Assembly: GCA_022648325.1 (NCBI GenBank)
Contig: JALCMG010000002.1
Coordinates: 1-64,000, forward strand
Origin: Olsenella sp.
GTDB taxonomy: Bacteria > Actinomycetota > Coriobacteriia > Coriobacteriales > Atopobiaceae
DNA: 64,000 nt
Reading direction: 5' to 3'
The notes beneath the pieces were generated by a model. The model was not told the DNA's origin, ran no database searches, and was given only the letters and a program-made list of their open reading frames with translations. The position numbers and the translations under genes were made by a program. Shown one piece after another: positions 1 through 9,311 of this stretch. Position 1 is the first letter of the stretch, and every line of letters begins with the position of its first letter.

Positions 1-777
1 CTTCGCCGCCTGCCACCCCTCGCGCCTCACGCCGTCGGGCGCGTCGTTCATCCACTGCACGACATGGAACGGGTCCATCACCCACCGGGCGTTCGGGCAC
101 CTGCGCCTCGCCGGCGCCCTGATCCATCTCGCGCCGTCGGCCGTCACGGCCTCGATGGCGCGCCTCCGCTCCCGCGTGAGCCCGCCGAAGGATAGGCCCG
201 GCACCTCCCTCCCGCATCCCTCGTGGGCCCACATGAGGCACCCGCGGTCGTGGCCGGCGACGACGGCCAGGCACTTGCGCCCCTTCTTGCAGGGGGCCTC
301 GTCTATCCCTATGCGCCTCACCCCATCGAACCGCCCGCATCCGCGTGCGGCCTCCAGCCCTGCATAGACGCGCGTGCGGATGCCCCCGGCGGCATGCCAT
401 CCGATGCGCACGGGCCCGGCGACGGCGCTTGCGGTGCACCGTACCGCGAGGCATGCCGCCCAGTCCTCGAAACCGCGCGTGAGGCGCGATCCGCGCCGCG
501 CCCATGGCACCGCTTCGACCAGCACGCCGTGCTCCGGGCAGGAGACGCGGCTGGGCCTGTATTCGAGGAAGCATTCCGACCTGGCCAGGTCCATGGCACG
601 CCGCCTTCTGGGAGACGGCGACCCGTCGTAGCATGCGCACTTCCCGCCGCAGGCCGGGCACCGCAGCGCATGGCTCTTCCGGGGCCTCGCCCCGACGACC
701 ACCGCGTCCCCTTCGATGCGTGCACATTCGATGACCGCATGCGCCAGCGCGAGCGCGTGGCGTAGTATCCTGTCCAT
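1..777 (-). CDS. ISL3 family transposase, partial (C-terminus off window)
   Basis: An open frame of 259 codons starts at ATG 777 and runs off base 1 without a stop. The N-terminal zinc-binding region is visible: CPACGGKC at about residues 46-53, then a second Cys and His pair in a VSCPEHGV motif. Further on a GIDEAPCKKG stretch (ISL3 transposases carry the first DDE aspartate in a G-I-D-E type motif) and VMDPFHVVQWMN carry the expected catalytic-core motifs. It moves its own element by DDE chemistry. Base composition matches the GC-rich host rather than the AT-rich gene it interrupts. No frameshift is seen in the visible part, so it may be active. Confidence 0.85.
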   Translation of the reverse strand, partial: MDRILRHALALAHAVIECARIEGDAVVVGARPRKSHALRCPACGGKCACYDGSPSPRRRRAMDLARSECFLEYRPSRVSCPEHGVLVEAVPWARRGSRLTRGFEDWAACLAVRCTASAVAGPVRIGWHAAGGIRTRVYAGLEAARGCGRFDGVRRIGIDEAPCKKGRKCLAVVAGHDRGCLMWAHEGCGREVPGLSFGGLTRERRRAIEAVTADGARWIRAPARRRCPNARWVMDPFHVVQWMNDAPDGVRREGWQAAK

Positions 778-837
778 GTGCCAGGGCCCTTCTCGTAGGT
801 TGTTGTAGCAGACGCAATCCTACCCTGCCCGGCACGG

Positions 838-861
838 GAACGGCCCCGAAAGGGGCCGTTC
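838..861. terminator. Strong hairpin inside the IS end
   Basis: GAACGGCCCC and GGGGCCGTTC form a perfect 10-bp stem around a GAAA loop, between the transposase start and the IS terminal repeat. No clear T-run follows. The position suggests it insulates the transposase from outside transcription, or acts as a subterminal structure of the IS; this is inference. Confidence 0.45.
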
Positions 862-937
862 TCCTTCATATCGCGTGCTTTGCCGCCGCTGCCTGGGGCC
901 GGACCGAGATCCCGCCCACAGGAACTACCGAAGAGCC

Positions 938-1397
938 AAAAAATATAGCTTTTGCTGCAAAGAGAATGATAGCAACAGATTATTCTGTAGGGATGATCGC
1001 AGAAGCAAAGAAAGGTGAATATCCAGCTAACCTCACTTTCAAAGTTGCGGACGCTATGAGCCTGCCTTACGCAGACAACTCCTTCGATGTAGTGTTAATT
1101 GCCAATGCATTGCACATCGTGCCTGACCCGGAAAAGGTGCTTCAGGAAATCGCCCGTGTGCTGCGCCCGGGCGGCATCCTGATTGCGCCGAACTTTGTAG
1201 AACACAAAGGGACCTTGCCCAGCCGCATCTGGGCGGGAATTTTACGCATAGCGGGTGTGCGGTTTGAACACCGATGGACAGCAGATGAGTACCTGCATTT
1301 CCTGGAAGCAAATGGATGGAAGGTGACCATGAAGCATGAGATGACCGCACGGATGGTGATGGTATATACGGAGTGTATGAGAGGAAAAAACAGATGA
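938..1397 (+). pseudogene. Class I SAM-dependent methyltransferase, 5' part removed by the IS
   Basis: The frame is open straight out of the IS end. It begins mid-domain (about I-A-F-A-A-K-R, then IATDYSVGMIAEAKK, the acidic end of strand beta2), so the SAM-binding glycine motif is missing. What remains holds motif II/III (NSFDVVLIANALHIV) and the LRPGGIL post-motif typical of UbiE/Methyltransf_11 proteins, then a complete C-terminus. A start at ATG 966 would give 143 residues, too short for a working enzyme. Its stop overlaps the next start (ATGA), so it was the first surviving gene of a coupled operon. The substrate is unknown. Confidence 0.8.
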
Positions 1398-1579
1398 AAA
1401 TAGAAATGCCCGCAGCGCATTTCTTAGGACACGGGGATGTGGATGTTTTACATCGCGAAGAAGTACAAGCGGAATTGGAAAAAGAAGGCATGATTATTTT
1501 GACGAACGAGATCCAGAACGGTATGAGGATGCACCTAGTGGCGCGAAAGCCATATAGGGACGAGGCGACAAGCCTATGA
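1394..1579 (+). CDS. Small ORF resembling a methyltransferase C-terminus
   Basis: Sixty-one codons begin at ATG 1394, overlapping the stop of the previous gene by ATGA, and end by overlapping the next start in the same way (ATGA at 1576-1579). The protein has a GHGDVDVLHREEV stretch and ends with an MRMHLVARKP motif that resembles the last strands of a class I methyltransferase. It is either the tail left by internal deletion of a second methyltransferase, kept open by the overlaps, or a genuine small coupled protein. No catalytic motif is present. The overlaps make it likely to be translated. Confidence 0.5.
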   Translation: MKIEMPAAHFLGHGDVDVLHREEVQAELEKEGMIILTNEIQNGMRMHLVARKPYRDEATSL

Positions 1580-2325
1580 TCATGCATGACTGGAATACCG
1601 AAAATCCAGAGGCAATCCTGCTGATTCATCCCATGCTCGCATCGGCGGCACTGGTCAGGAGCTGCCTTACGGACTATCTGGGAGATTGCCACCGATATCT
1701 TGTGCCGGACCTGTCCGCCCATGGAGCCGCAGGAAACGAAACCTATCGAAGTGCTGCTGACGAGGCGAAGGCGATCCATTCGTACCTTATCTCAGAAGAT
1801 GTAACGCATCTGAAGCTGGCCTATGGGGCATCCTTGGGCGGTGTTGTCCTGCTGGAACTTCTGGAGTATAAAGATCTTGATATTGACCACCTATTCTTTG
1901 AGGGAATGAGCTTCTTTACAGACGCAACATTCATGTACTGGATTTTCAGGTTCGCCTTTTTGTTTGCGCACAGAAACGCCGTGAAGAATCCGGCTTTGGC
2001 AATGAAGAAGATGACGTCACTGTATGGGGCGGAATGTGCGGAGGAGATGACAAACAATCTGATCCGAATGAAGAAGGAAAGCATAGTCAATATCGTGCAC
2101 GACTGCGGCTTTGTGGATCTGCCGAGGCTGGAGGAGAAAACACAGAAGAAATGCACCTTCACTTACGGCGAAAAGGACTTCGACTATAAAAAAGCCATGA
2201 AGATAATCCCAAAAGTATACCCGTTTGCAGGCACCATGGTTTGGCCTGGATATGGGCATTGTGAAAAACTCATCAAAGAGCCGGAAGTCTATGCGGATAT
2301 ACTGAAACAGGACATGTGCCGTTAG
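1576..2325 (+). CDS. Alpha/beta hydrolase
   Basis: This 249-residue protein has an alpha/beta-hydrolase layout. An early ILLIHPMLAS strand would form the oxyanion region. The nucleophile elbow GASLGG (G-x-S-x-G) lies near residue 83, a late acidic candidate is in YGEKDFDY near residue 196, and a C-terminal His is in WPGYGHCEK near residue 227. The DLSAHGAAG loop after strand 4 is typical of soluble esterase and hydrolase enzymes. It is coupled by a 4-bp overlap to the methyltransferase remnants and converges on the two ABC genes. In context it probably hydrolyses an ester or amide in the molecule handled by the cassette; the substrate cannot be told. Confidence 0.8.
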   Translation: MIMHDWNTENPEAILLIHPMLASAALVRSCLTDYLGDCHRYLVPDLSAHGAAGNETYRSAADEAKAIHSYLISEDVTHLKLAYGASLGGVVLLELLEYKDLDIDHLFFEGMSFFTDATFMYWIFRFAFLFAHRNAVKNPALAMKKMTSLYGAECAEEMTNNLIRMKKESIVNIVHDCGFVDLPRLEEKTQKKCTFTYGEKDFDYKKAMKIIPKVYPFAGTMVWPGYGHCEKLIKEPEVYADILKQDMCR

Positions 2326-2466
2326 TCATGAGAAATCAGGAAGATGCTGTTTATAAGACAGAAAAGGGAACAGTTTCCAGACAAAAGATTCAAAGATCAG
2401 ATAAGAACAAGCCGCACCAACTCTTTCTTGAGAATCGGTATGGCTTGTTTTTGGGGGCGAATTATT

Positions 2467-4203
2467 TTATCCGATCTTCCAGCCAATGGCCTGTCTTCTG
2501 GAATTGACAAAGCGTCTGTAAACACCCTCTCGCATCATCAGTTCCTCGTGCGTTCCGCGCTGCACGATACGCCCTCTGTCTACGACAAAGATCTGATCTG
2601 CATTTCGCACCGTCTTCAAGCGGTGGGCAATCATCAGAATTGTTTTTCTCTTCGTCAATGCCTCGATCGCCTCCATGAGCTCCTTCTCATTTTCCGGATC
2701 GACATTGGCAGTGGCTTCATCGAGAATAATGACCGGAGCATCCTTCATGATAGCTCTTGCAATGGAGATCCGCTGCCGCTCCCCGCCGGACAGCGAAGCG
2801 CCGTGTTCCCCGATGACCGTATCATATCCATCCGGCAGAGCCATGATGAAATCGTGGCAGCAGGCTTTCTGCGCAGCGGCAATTACTTCATCCATGGATG
2901 CATCCGGCCGCCCGAAGCGGATATTATTGGCTATCGTATCGTGGAAGAGGTAGACGTTTTGAAACACGAAACTGAAGTTCTCCATCAGGGAGTCCATGGA
3001 GTAGGCCTTTACATTTCTCTCATCCAGAGTGATTACTCCTTTATCCACATCCCAGAACCGTGCGATCAGGTGGCAGAGCGTAGTCTTGCCTCCGCCGGAT
3101 GGTCCTACAAAAGCTACAGTTCCTTTCTCCGGCACGGAAAGCGATACATCGTCGATGATCTTCTTTTTTCCATAGGCAAAATCAATGCCGGACACTTTAA
3201 TGTTGTGTGTCAGCGGAGTCACATTTTTCCCCGAAATATCCATCGGGGAAAGGCTTAGTACCTCTTTCCCACGATCTACGCACAATCCCACGACTCTAAG
3301 CAGCGCGGAGTAGGAGCCCATGGATTCCAGTCCGGTGAAAACAAAGAAGGCCATGATCATCATCATGATGGTCATGAGTAGCTCCATGGAGCCATGTAGA
3401 TAAAATCCGATGGACGCAAGAATCACAGCCACACCCGTCAGCTTTAGTGCGATATTCTGATATGGAATGTACTTGTTGGAAATCATTTCCAGTTTTGTAT
3501 TTGTGGCAGCAGCTTCTTTGATGGCGTCGTCCAGCTTTTTCCTGGACTTCCCGGTCATGTTATAAGCCTTAACCTCGGAAATGCCCTGAATGTATTCCAA
3601 CACCCGTTCGATCACCTTGGTATCAACGGCAATCTTCGCTGCGGCTGTTTCCACATTGGCTTTTCGCATGCTGTGATTGATGAGGGCAAATACGATCACT
3701 CCGGCAAGGCAGATGAGTCCGATCCTCCAGTCAAAGAGGAGGATGAACAGGACAATAATGGCTGTGTTCAAGATCCCCTGCGTCGTCAGCATGACTACAC
3801 GCGTAGCCACATCCCCAAGCTGCTCCATGACATTGGTTGTGACAGTAGTGATTTCTCCCAGGCTGTTTTGATTGAAATAGCCCATGGGAAGATAGCGCAG
3901 ATGCTCTGCAATCTCGATCCGCTTCCCCGCACACTCCTGATAGCCTGCCCTGCACTGCAGCATGGTCGACTTGCTGCGGAAGAGTGACTCCAGGAGAACC
4001 GAAACAAGCAGAATCATAAATCCCACAAGCACCCGGCTGTCGGATATGGAATCAGAGAGGAATCCGCCAAGCACCAGATAGATCGCCGGAAATTTTGCGG
4101 CTTCGCAGAGGGCGATCAGCACGCCGATCCCCAGTGACTGGTAGAACATCCGGCGGTTGTCTCCCGCGCAGAAATCAAAGAATTTCTTCAGTGTAGCAAT
4201 CAT
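2467..4203 (-). CDS. ABC half-transporter, permease-ATPase fusion (second subunit)
   Basis: The 578-residue protein has an N-terminal six-helix exporter-type membrane domain (about residues 15-300) and a C-terminal ATPase. Walker A is GPSGGGKTT, the signature is LSGGERQRIS and Walker B is VIILDEATANVD, followed by the switch His in MIAHRLKT; all are intact. It starts at ATG 4203, overlapping the upstream ABC gene by ATGA, so the two are surely co-made as a heterodimer. Exporter-fold pairs next to an AraC regulator are also known as siderophore importers (YbtPQ, IrtAB), so the direction of transport is open. The cassette context favours import, which is inference. Confidence 0.85.
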   Translation of the reverse strand: MIATLKKFFDFCAGDNRRMFYQSLGIGVLIALCEAAKFPAIYLVLGGFLSDSISDSRVLVGFMILLVSVLLESLFRSKSTMLQCRAGYQECAGKRIEIAEHLRYLPMGYFNQNSLGEITTVTTNVMEQLGDVATRVVMLTTQGILNTAIIVLFILLFDWRIGLICLAGVIVFALINHSMRKANVETAAAKIAVDTKVIERVLEYIQGISEVKAYNMTGKSRKKLDDAIKEAAATNTKLEMISNKYIPYQNIALKLTGVAVILASIGFYLHGSMELLMTIMMMIMAFFVFTGLESMGSYSALLRVVGLCVDRGKEVLSLSPMDISGKNVTPLTHNIKVSGIDFAYGKKKIIDDVSLSVPEKGTVAFVGPSGGGKTTLCHLIARFWDVDKGVITLDERNVKAYSMDSLMENFSFVFQNVYLFHDTIANNIRFGRPDASMDEVIAAAQKACCHDFIMALPDGYDTVIGEHGASLSGGERQRISIARAIMKDAPVIILDEATANVDPENEKELMEAIEALTKRKTILMIAHRLKTVRNADQIFVVDRGRIVQRGTHEELMMREGVYRRFVNSRRQAIGWKIG

Positions 4204-5975
4204 GCGAATACGCCTCCTTCCGTGTCATCGGTATCCTTTGCGTACACATGGGTCTCCCACATATTCCGGTAGAGCGCACAGGAGGTAAGAAGCTCTGTAT
4301 GCGTTCCTCTTGCCTCAATATTTCCTCCCTTGATCACCACGATCTGTTCAGAATCGGTGATCGTAGACAGTCTATGCGCAATGACAATGAGAGTCTTTCC
4401 CTTGGAAAGCGCGGAAACCGATTTTTGAATCATCGCTTCATTTTCTGGATCCGTGTAGGCCGTTGCTTCATCAAGGATCAGGATCGGCGCGTTTTTCATC
4501 ATTGCTCTTGCGATGGAGATCCGCTGCCGCTCTCCTCCAGAAAGGTGGGCACCGCTGCCACCCACGATCGTATCAAAGCCATTCTCCAGTTTCATGATAA
4601 AGTCATAACAGCCGCTCTTTCTGGCAATCTCCTCCACCTCCCTATCAGAGGCAGAAGGATGACCCATACGGATATTTTCCCGTACCGAGGTGTCAAACAG
4701 GAAGCTGTCCTGGGAGACATACGCGATCTGCGAATTGTAATCGGTAAGGGACATGTCCTTGATATCTACATCTCCAATGGTGATACTTCCTTCCTGTACA
4801 TCCCACAGAGAGGCAATCAGTCTTGCGATGGTGGATTTGCCGCTGCCGCTGGGGCCCACCAGGGCGGTCACACTGCCCTCTGGAATCTTCAGATCAATGC
4901 CATGTAGGACCTCCTTCTCTTCATAGCCGAAGCGGACATGATTCAAAGCGATGTCATGGTTCTTTGGTATATACTTGCTAGTCTCAGGACGTTTCAGCTC
5001 CGGCAGCCCCAGAACCTCATCGATCTCTCCGAAGATGGAAGTCGCCTTTGAGATGTCGTCGTTATAGCTCATCACCGTAATTAACGGCGTGATGAGTCCG
5101 CAGGCGAGGATGACCACCATGATGAAATCCGGCAGCGACAGCGTCCCATGCATGGTAAATAGTGCACTGACAGGCAGGACAGAGAGGAGCGTGGCCGGGG
5201 CAATCACCATGCCGAGAGAAAAAGGAATGATACAGGCCTGCATCCAGTCGATGAAGCTTTTGGCATTTTCCTCAGCGGCATCTGCGAAGCGTTGGTAGGA
5301 GCTCTCTGCTTTCCCGAAGGCCTTGATAACCTCAATGCCGCCGATGTATTCTACGGCCGTATCATTCAGCTCCTTCGTGGTGTCCTGTGTTTTCTGAAAT
5401 CTTTCGCCGCTGTCCTTCATCATCCACATCATTGCGATAGCGGCGACAGGGAGCGTAGTAAGAGAGAGGAGCGCGACTCGCCAGTCAATGGTCAGGATGT
5501 AGACAAACAGCAGGACCGGCGCGCAGAGGTTGGCGGTAAACTCCGGCACTACATGAGCCAGTGTCGGCTCCATGGAATCCGTCCGCTCGCAGATGATATT
5601 TTTCAGTGCTCCGGACGGCATTTCCTGCACCGTACCGAGAGGCAGTCGGGAGAGCTTATCCACCAGAGCGATCCGCACATTCCCAATCACCTGAAAGGTC
5701 GCCTTGTGAGAGGTCTTTGTAGACTGGGTGTGAAAGCTCACCCGCAGAATCCAAAACAAAGCCATGAGCAGCCCTTCTACAAGGTATACGTTGAACTTCC
5801 GTTCTCCGGATAAAAGCTTTCTCACCATGTCTCCCATCAAAACATAGGGAGCCAGGGAAAAGGCTACTCCAATCACGGCAATGACAACGCTTTTGATATA
5901 AGAGCTTTTGTATTCGCCGGCAAACTGGAGAATGTAGGTGAGTATGCCTTTTTGTTTTCTCGTTTTCGCATCCAT
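4200..5975 (-). CDS. ABC half-transporter, permease-ATPase fusion (first subunit)
   Basis: The start at ATG 5975 is chosen because AGGAGA lies nine bases upstream; a TTG at 5981 is the longer option. The protein is about 591 residues. The N-terminal membrane domain spans about residues 20-310. The ATPase follows, with Walker A GPSGSGKST, a Q-loop in AYVSQDSFLF, signature LSGGERQRIS, Walker B LILDEATAYTD and switch IAHRLST. All catalytic residues are present, so both sites of the heterodimer look competent. It lies downstream of the AraC gene on the same strand (gap about 50 bp) and overlaps its partner by four bases. Likely substrate: the small molecule sensed by the AraC protein; identity unknown. 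Confidence 0.85.
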   Translation of the reverse strand: MDAKTRKQKGILTYILQFAGEYKSSYIKSVVIAVIGVAFSLAPYVLMGDMVRKLLSGERKFNVYLVEGLLMALFWILRVSFHTQSTKTSHKATFQVIGNVRIALVDKLSRLPLGTVQEMPSGALKNIICERTDSMEPTLAHVVPEFTANLCAPVLLFVYILTIDWRVALLSLTTLPVAAIAMMWMMKDSGERFQKTQDTTKELNDTAVEYIGGIEVIKAFGKAESSYQRFADAAEENAKSFIDWMQACIIPFSLGMVIAPATLLSVLPVSALFTMHGTLSLPDFIMVVILACGLITPLITVMSYNDDISKATSIFGEIDEVLGLPELKRPETSKYIPKNHDIALNHVRFGYEEKEVLHGIDLKIPEGSVTALVGPSGSGKSTIARLIASLWDVQEGSITIGDVDIKDMSLTDYNSQIAYVSQDSFLFDTSVRENIRMGHPSASDREVEEIARKSGCYDFIMKLENGFDTIVGGSGAHLSGGERQRISIARAMMKNAPILILDEATAYTDPENEAMIQKSVSALSKGKTLIVIAHRLSTITDSEQIVVIKGGNIEARGTHTELLTSCALYRNMWETHVYAKDTDDTEGGVFA

Positions 5976-6028
5976 AATCAAATTTCTCCTTTATCTATCC
6001 AATACATCAGGAACCTTTTACTTTCCCT

Positions 6029-7030
6029 TTATCCATCGAGTGCATCAGACGCTCTCTGCAGCTTGCATTTCCTGCGATATTCCAGCGGGGTAACTCCGAA
6101 ACAGGCCTTGAAGGCAGCGCCGAATTTTGCCTGTGTGGAAAACCCGACCTTCAGCCCGATATCCGCAAGCTTATTTTCCGTAGACCGCAGCATCTCTGCA
6201 GCCTTTTCCATCCTTGCACTCTGCTGAAACTCAGCATATCCACAGCCATAGACGCTTCGGAAGTAGTTCTTAAGGCTTGTCTCGCTGACACCGAACCGTT
6301 CCGCCAGCTCCCGTGCTGTATGGCGGCGGGATAGGTCAGAGCAGATCAAATCCTTTGCTCTTTTGGCAATTTCTACCTGTGACTCGGAATAATAGGTTCT
6401 TTTCACCTGCACCTGCCCAAAGTCCAGATGCGCCAGGTAGGTCAGCAGCTCCGTGCACTTTATGTAGAGCAGTTCATTTCCGAACGGTGCTTCCGCATAA
6501 TACTGAAATACATCATAAAAGTCGGATAGAAATTTCCCGGCAGTCCTGATCCATGGTTTCGTTTGCCCTTCGAGATGGTGGTAGAGAAAGGACGCAGCAG
6601 ATGGAAGGCTTACCGTTTTGCCACCTTCCGGCAATTGCTTTGCTTCCTCCACATGGAAAATCACCTCAAAGCCAGTGTATTCGCCATCCGGATAGAAAAA
6701 GGAGCTTTCAGCCTGTCCGGTATCCACAGCAATCTCCCCAGCGGCCAGGAAGGTACGTTCGCCGCTTTTTAGGCGCAGCTCACATCTTCCCCCGGAGCAA
6801 TAATTGATTTTTAGTTTTCTTAGGCCTTTTGTGGATTCTTCTATACGCTCCGGAATCTTCGTGGAACAGATTCTAATCAGGATAAAAAGACAGTTGTCAT
6901 CCAGAAAAACGGTCGTTAGTTTCCCCTCCGCCTTCCCGATATTGGAAGGGAGAGGCACTTCCATCCGGCTGCCATCTTTAGAGATCAGTGCTCCAGCCTT
7001 TGCGAATCGTTTTGTGACAGCATCCTTCAT
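6029..7030 (-). CDS. AraC family transcriptional regulator
   Basis: The C-terminal third carries the two helix-turn-helix units of AraC proteins: AKRAKDLICSDLSRRHTARE, then LAERFGVSETSLKNYFR, and later KLADIGLKVGFSTQAKFGAAF with the usual C-terminal G-V-T-P-x-E-Y-R-R. The N-terminal two thirds is a sensor-like domain without a recognised ligand motif. The start is taken at ATG 7030, behind GGAAGG; a TTG at 7060 would overlap the preceding ATPase stop. Length is about 333 residues. It lies between the ECF module and the exporter-fold ABC pair, and by analogy with YbtA it probably activates them when the substrate is bound. Palindromes upstream of the operon (9968, 10053) are candidate targets. 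Confidence 0.85.
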   Translation of the reverse strand: MKDAVTKRFAKAGALISKDGSRMEVPLPSNIGKAEGKLTTVFLDDNCLFILIRICSTKIPERIEESTKGLRKLKINYCSGGRCELRLKSGERTFLAAGEIAVDTGQAESSFFYPDGEYTGFEVIFHVEEAKQLPEGGKTVSLPSAASFLYHHLEGQTKPWIRTAGKFLSDFYDVFQYYAEAPFGNELLYIKCTELLTYLAHLDFGQVQVKRTYYSESQVEIAKRAKDLICSDLSRRHTARELAERFGVSETSLKNYFRSVYGCGYAEFQQSARMEKAAEMLRSTENKLADIGLKVGFSTQAKFGAAFKACFGVTPLEYRRKCKLQRASDALDG

Positions 7031-7056
7031 CTTCTCACCGACCTTCCTTATATGAT

Positions 7057-8568
7057 TCAACTGATTTGAGCTATGCGTCCATCCTTGATCCGGATTGTCC
7101 GGTCACAGCACTCTGCCGCAAGCTCCGGGTCATGCGTGGATACAAATATCGTTTTTCCCCGTTTCGCCAATTCTTTCAGCAATAGAGACACCTCCTTCAT
7201 GTGCCGGTAATCCAAGCCGGAGGTGGGCTCATCAAAAAGAAGGATTTTGGCATTGGCAGCTATGGCCGACGCGATCGCCACACGCTGCTTCTGCCCGCCG
7301 GATAGTGCCATCGGATGCTTCTCCCTGTATTCCAGCAGATCAAGGCTTGCCAAAATCTCCTTTGCTTGGGTTTCATCCGGCTTTTCCATCGACAGAAGCA
7401 CTTCCGAGAGGACACTGTCCGTGAAAAGCTGATGGTTCACGTCCTGCATGACCATGTAACATAGTTTTGTCAGCTTCTTGCCTGCATACCGCTGCCCGTC
7501 CATCCAGACGCTCCCGATACAGGTTTTCTCAAGCCCACAGAGACAACGGAGAAAGGTAGATTTCCCGGAGCCGTTGCCACCTGTGATGCCCACGATTTCT
7601 CCCGGCTTTACCTGCAGGGAGGGAATTCGTATCGTGCATATAGGTGCGTCTTTCGGAGATAGTTTTTTCTTAAAGAAAAGGTATTTCTGCGGGTGATAGG
7701 TAAAATAAAAGTTTTTGAGCAGGATGTCGTTGTTTTTGTACGGTTCATCACGGGGCGCTTCATTGACCTGATATGGAAAATGTTCATATGCCGACTCTGT
7801 ACCGGAATATTCCCTGATGTACCGTTCTTCCAGATTCACCGGACGAAGCTCATATGCCGCAAGTTCACTTTCGGATAAGGACGCGAATTCTTCACGATCC
7901 CACTCCCGAACGATCTCCCCTTTTTCCATATAAACTGCGCGGTCAATCACTTCCTTCAAGTACCATAGCCGATGCTCGGAAATCACAATGGTCTTTCCTT
8001 GGGCCTTCCATAGCTTCAGCATGTCCCGGAGGTCACGGATCGCGCTCCAGTCCAGATTGGAGGACGGCTCATCCAGCAGGATGATCTCCGGCAGAAGCGC
8101 TGCGACAGAACCACAGGCGATTTTCTGCTTTTCTCCCCCGGAAAGCCGGAACAGGCTCCGGTTCATGAGGGACTGAAGGTTCAGCTCCGCGACGATGCGC
8201 CCCTTCCTTGCCAGGATTTCCCTTTTGGGGAGTCCGATGTTTTCCGGGCCAAAGGTGATTTCCCCGTCGGTATCTACAGAGAAGAATTGGCTTCTGGGGT
8301 TCTGGAAAACGCTTCCAACCAGCCCTGCGAGGGAGTACAGTTCCTGTTCTCGAATTGCCTTACCATTTACGACCACTCTTCCTGTCAGTTCGCCTTTATA
8401 AAAATGGGGGATCAGGCCGTTGATCAGCCGTGTCAGTGTTGTCTTTCCGCATCCGGAAGCTCCGCACAGAAGAACACATTCCCCGTCCTTTATGGTCAGA
8501 TTGATATTTTTTAGTCCGCCCCGTTCCAGGCCGTTGTAGTGGAAGTTCACATTTTGAATTTTGATCAC
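7057..8568 (-). CDS. ECF transporter ATPase with two fused nucleotide-binding domains
   Basis: The start is GTG 8568, overlapping the EcfT stop by GTGA; the longer frame to 8652 lies inside the EcfT gene and is rejected. The 503-residue protein carries two complete ATPase domains. Domain 1 has Walker A GASGCGKTT, signature LSGGEKQKIA and Walker B ILLDEPSSNLD; domain 2 has GGNGSGKST, LSGGQKQRVA and LLFDEPTSGLD. Most ECF transporters use separate EcfA1 and EcfA2, so here one chain replaces the pair. It powers EcfT and the S component encoded just upstream in the same operon and is translationally coupled to EcfT. Confidence 0.9.
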   Translation of the reverse strand: MIKIQNVNFHYNGLERGGLKNINLTIKDGECVLLCGASGCGKTTLTRLINGLIPHFYKGELTGRVVVNGKAIREQELYSLAGLVGSVFQNPRSQFFSVDTDGEITFGPENIGLPKREILARKGRIVAELNLQSLMNRSLFRLSGGEKQKIACGSVAALLPEIILLDEPSSNLDWSAIRDLRDMLKLWKAQGKTIVISEHRLWYLKEVIDRAVYMEKGEIVREWDREEFASLSESELAAYELRPVNLEERYIREYSGTESAYEHFPYQVNEAPRDEPYKNNDILLKNFYFTYHPQKYLFFKKKLSPKDAPICTIRIPSLQVKPGEIVGITGGNGSGKSTFLRCLCGLEKTCIGSVWMDGQRYAGKKLTKLCYMVMQDVNHQLFTDSVLSEVLLSMEKPDETQAKEILASLDLLEYREKHPMALSGGQKQRVAIASAIAANAKILLFDEPTSGLDYRHMKEVSLLLKELAKRGKTIFVSTHDPELAAECCDRTIRIKDGRIAQIS

Positions 8569-9311
8569 AGCAGTTTCACCCCACTTTGCAACGAGAGCCA
8601 TACATAGAAAATGGTCAGTATGCTCATAACGGACACAATCAGAAAATCGCACGCATGAAAGCCGATGTCACAGATATTGGTCCGTTTCACCGGTACCCCA
8701 AGACCTCTGGTAACCGCTGCGGCGGACAGCTCGTCGCCAATGTTCACACTGGAAAACAGAAGCGGGATCAGCCGGTAGGCCACCATCTTCGTCACCTTGC
8801 CACCGCCAAATTGGATCCCTCTCATCTTCATGGCATCGCGGATCGAGCGGTATTCCTCTGCCAGAGTCGGGAAGAAGCGCATCATCACGGCAATCGATAT
8901 GGATAATCCCTGCGGTGCGTGCATGCGGTTCATCGCTGCCATAAACTCATTGATTTTCGTCGTGGAAATGCAGTACCAGACGGTGATCATAGTCGGCGCA
9001 AACTGTGTGACCATATAACACAGGAAGAGAACCAGCATGCCAAGCGCCCCGCCGAAGTGGCGCTGTGCATAATTCTGCAGAACGGACGCTGCAATAAACA
9101 GAACGGTAAAACGTGCTCCGATGTGAAGCTTGCCTTCCAAACAAACCAGAAAAACCGGGACAAATGTCATGATGGCCCGGACAATATAGGCCGGGCCATC
9201 CACAACATCAATCATCACCACGACAGAAAATAAGACTAGGATAAGAAGCTTGCTTCTCGGATCCAGGTGGAGCCAGCCGGTTATTTCTTTTCTCTTCTTT
9301 CCTTCATCCAT
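8565..9311 (-). CDS. ECF transporter transmembrane component T (EcfT/CbiQ family)
   Basis: The 248-residue membrane protein has several hydrophobic segments, two near the N-terminus after the soluble lead WLHLDPRSKLL, a hallmark of CbiQ/EcfT proteins. A cytoplasmic stretch near residues 150-180 contains RSIRDAMKMRG, the Ala-Arg-Gly-type coupling-helix region that docks the ATPase; a second such motif, AAAVTRGLG, lies near residue 205. The gene begins one base after the S-component stop and overlaps the ATPase start by four bases, giving a compact S-T-A operon. It transmits ATPase motion to the substrate-binding S subunit in the membrane. Confidence 0.9.
   Translation of the reverse strand: MDEGKKRKEITGWLHLDPRSKLLILVLFSVVVMIDVVDGPAYIVRAIMTFVPVFLVCLEGKLHIGARFTVLFIAASVLQNYAQRHFGGALGMLVLFLCYMVTQFAPTMITVWYCISTTKINEFMAAMNRMHAPQGLSISIAVMMRFFPTLAEEYRSIRDAMKMRGIQFGGGKVTKMVAYRLIPLLFSSVNIGDELSAAAVTRGLGVPVKRTNICDIGFHACDFLIVSVMSILTIFYVWLSLQSGVKLL

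Larger units (their letters stand above)
1..937 (-). mobile_element. ISL3-type insertion sequence (one end; other end outside window)
   Basis: A transposase reading inward from 777 runs off the left edge. The outer end is marked by a terminal inverted repeat at about 923-937 which, read from the outside in, is GGCTCTTCGGTAGTT, resembling ISL3-family ends that begin GGCTCTTCGG. Directly beyond it the sequence switches to AT-rich methyltransferase code that lacks its start, so the element sits inside that gene. ISL3 elements usually duplicate 8 bp of target; the AT run after 937 fits, but the partner copy is off-window. Confidence 0.75.
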
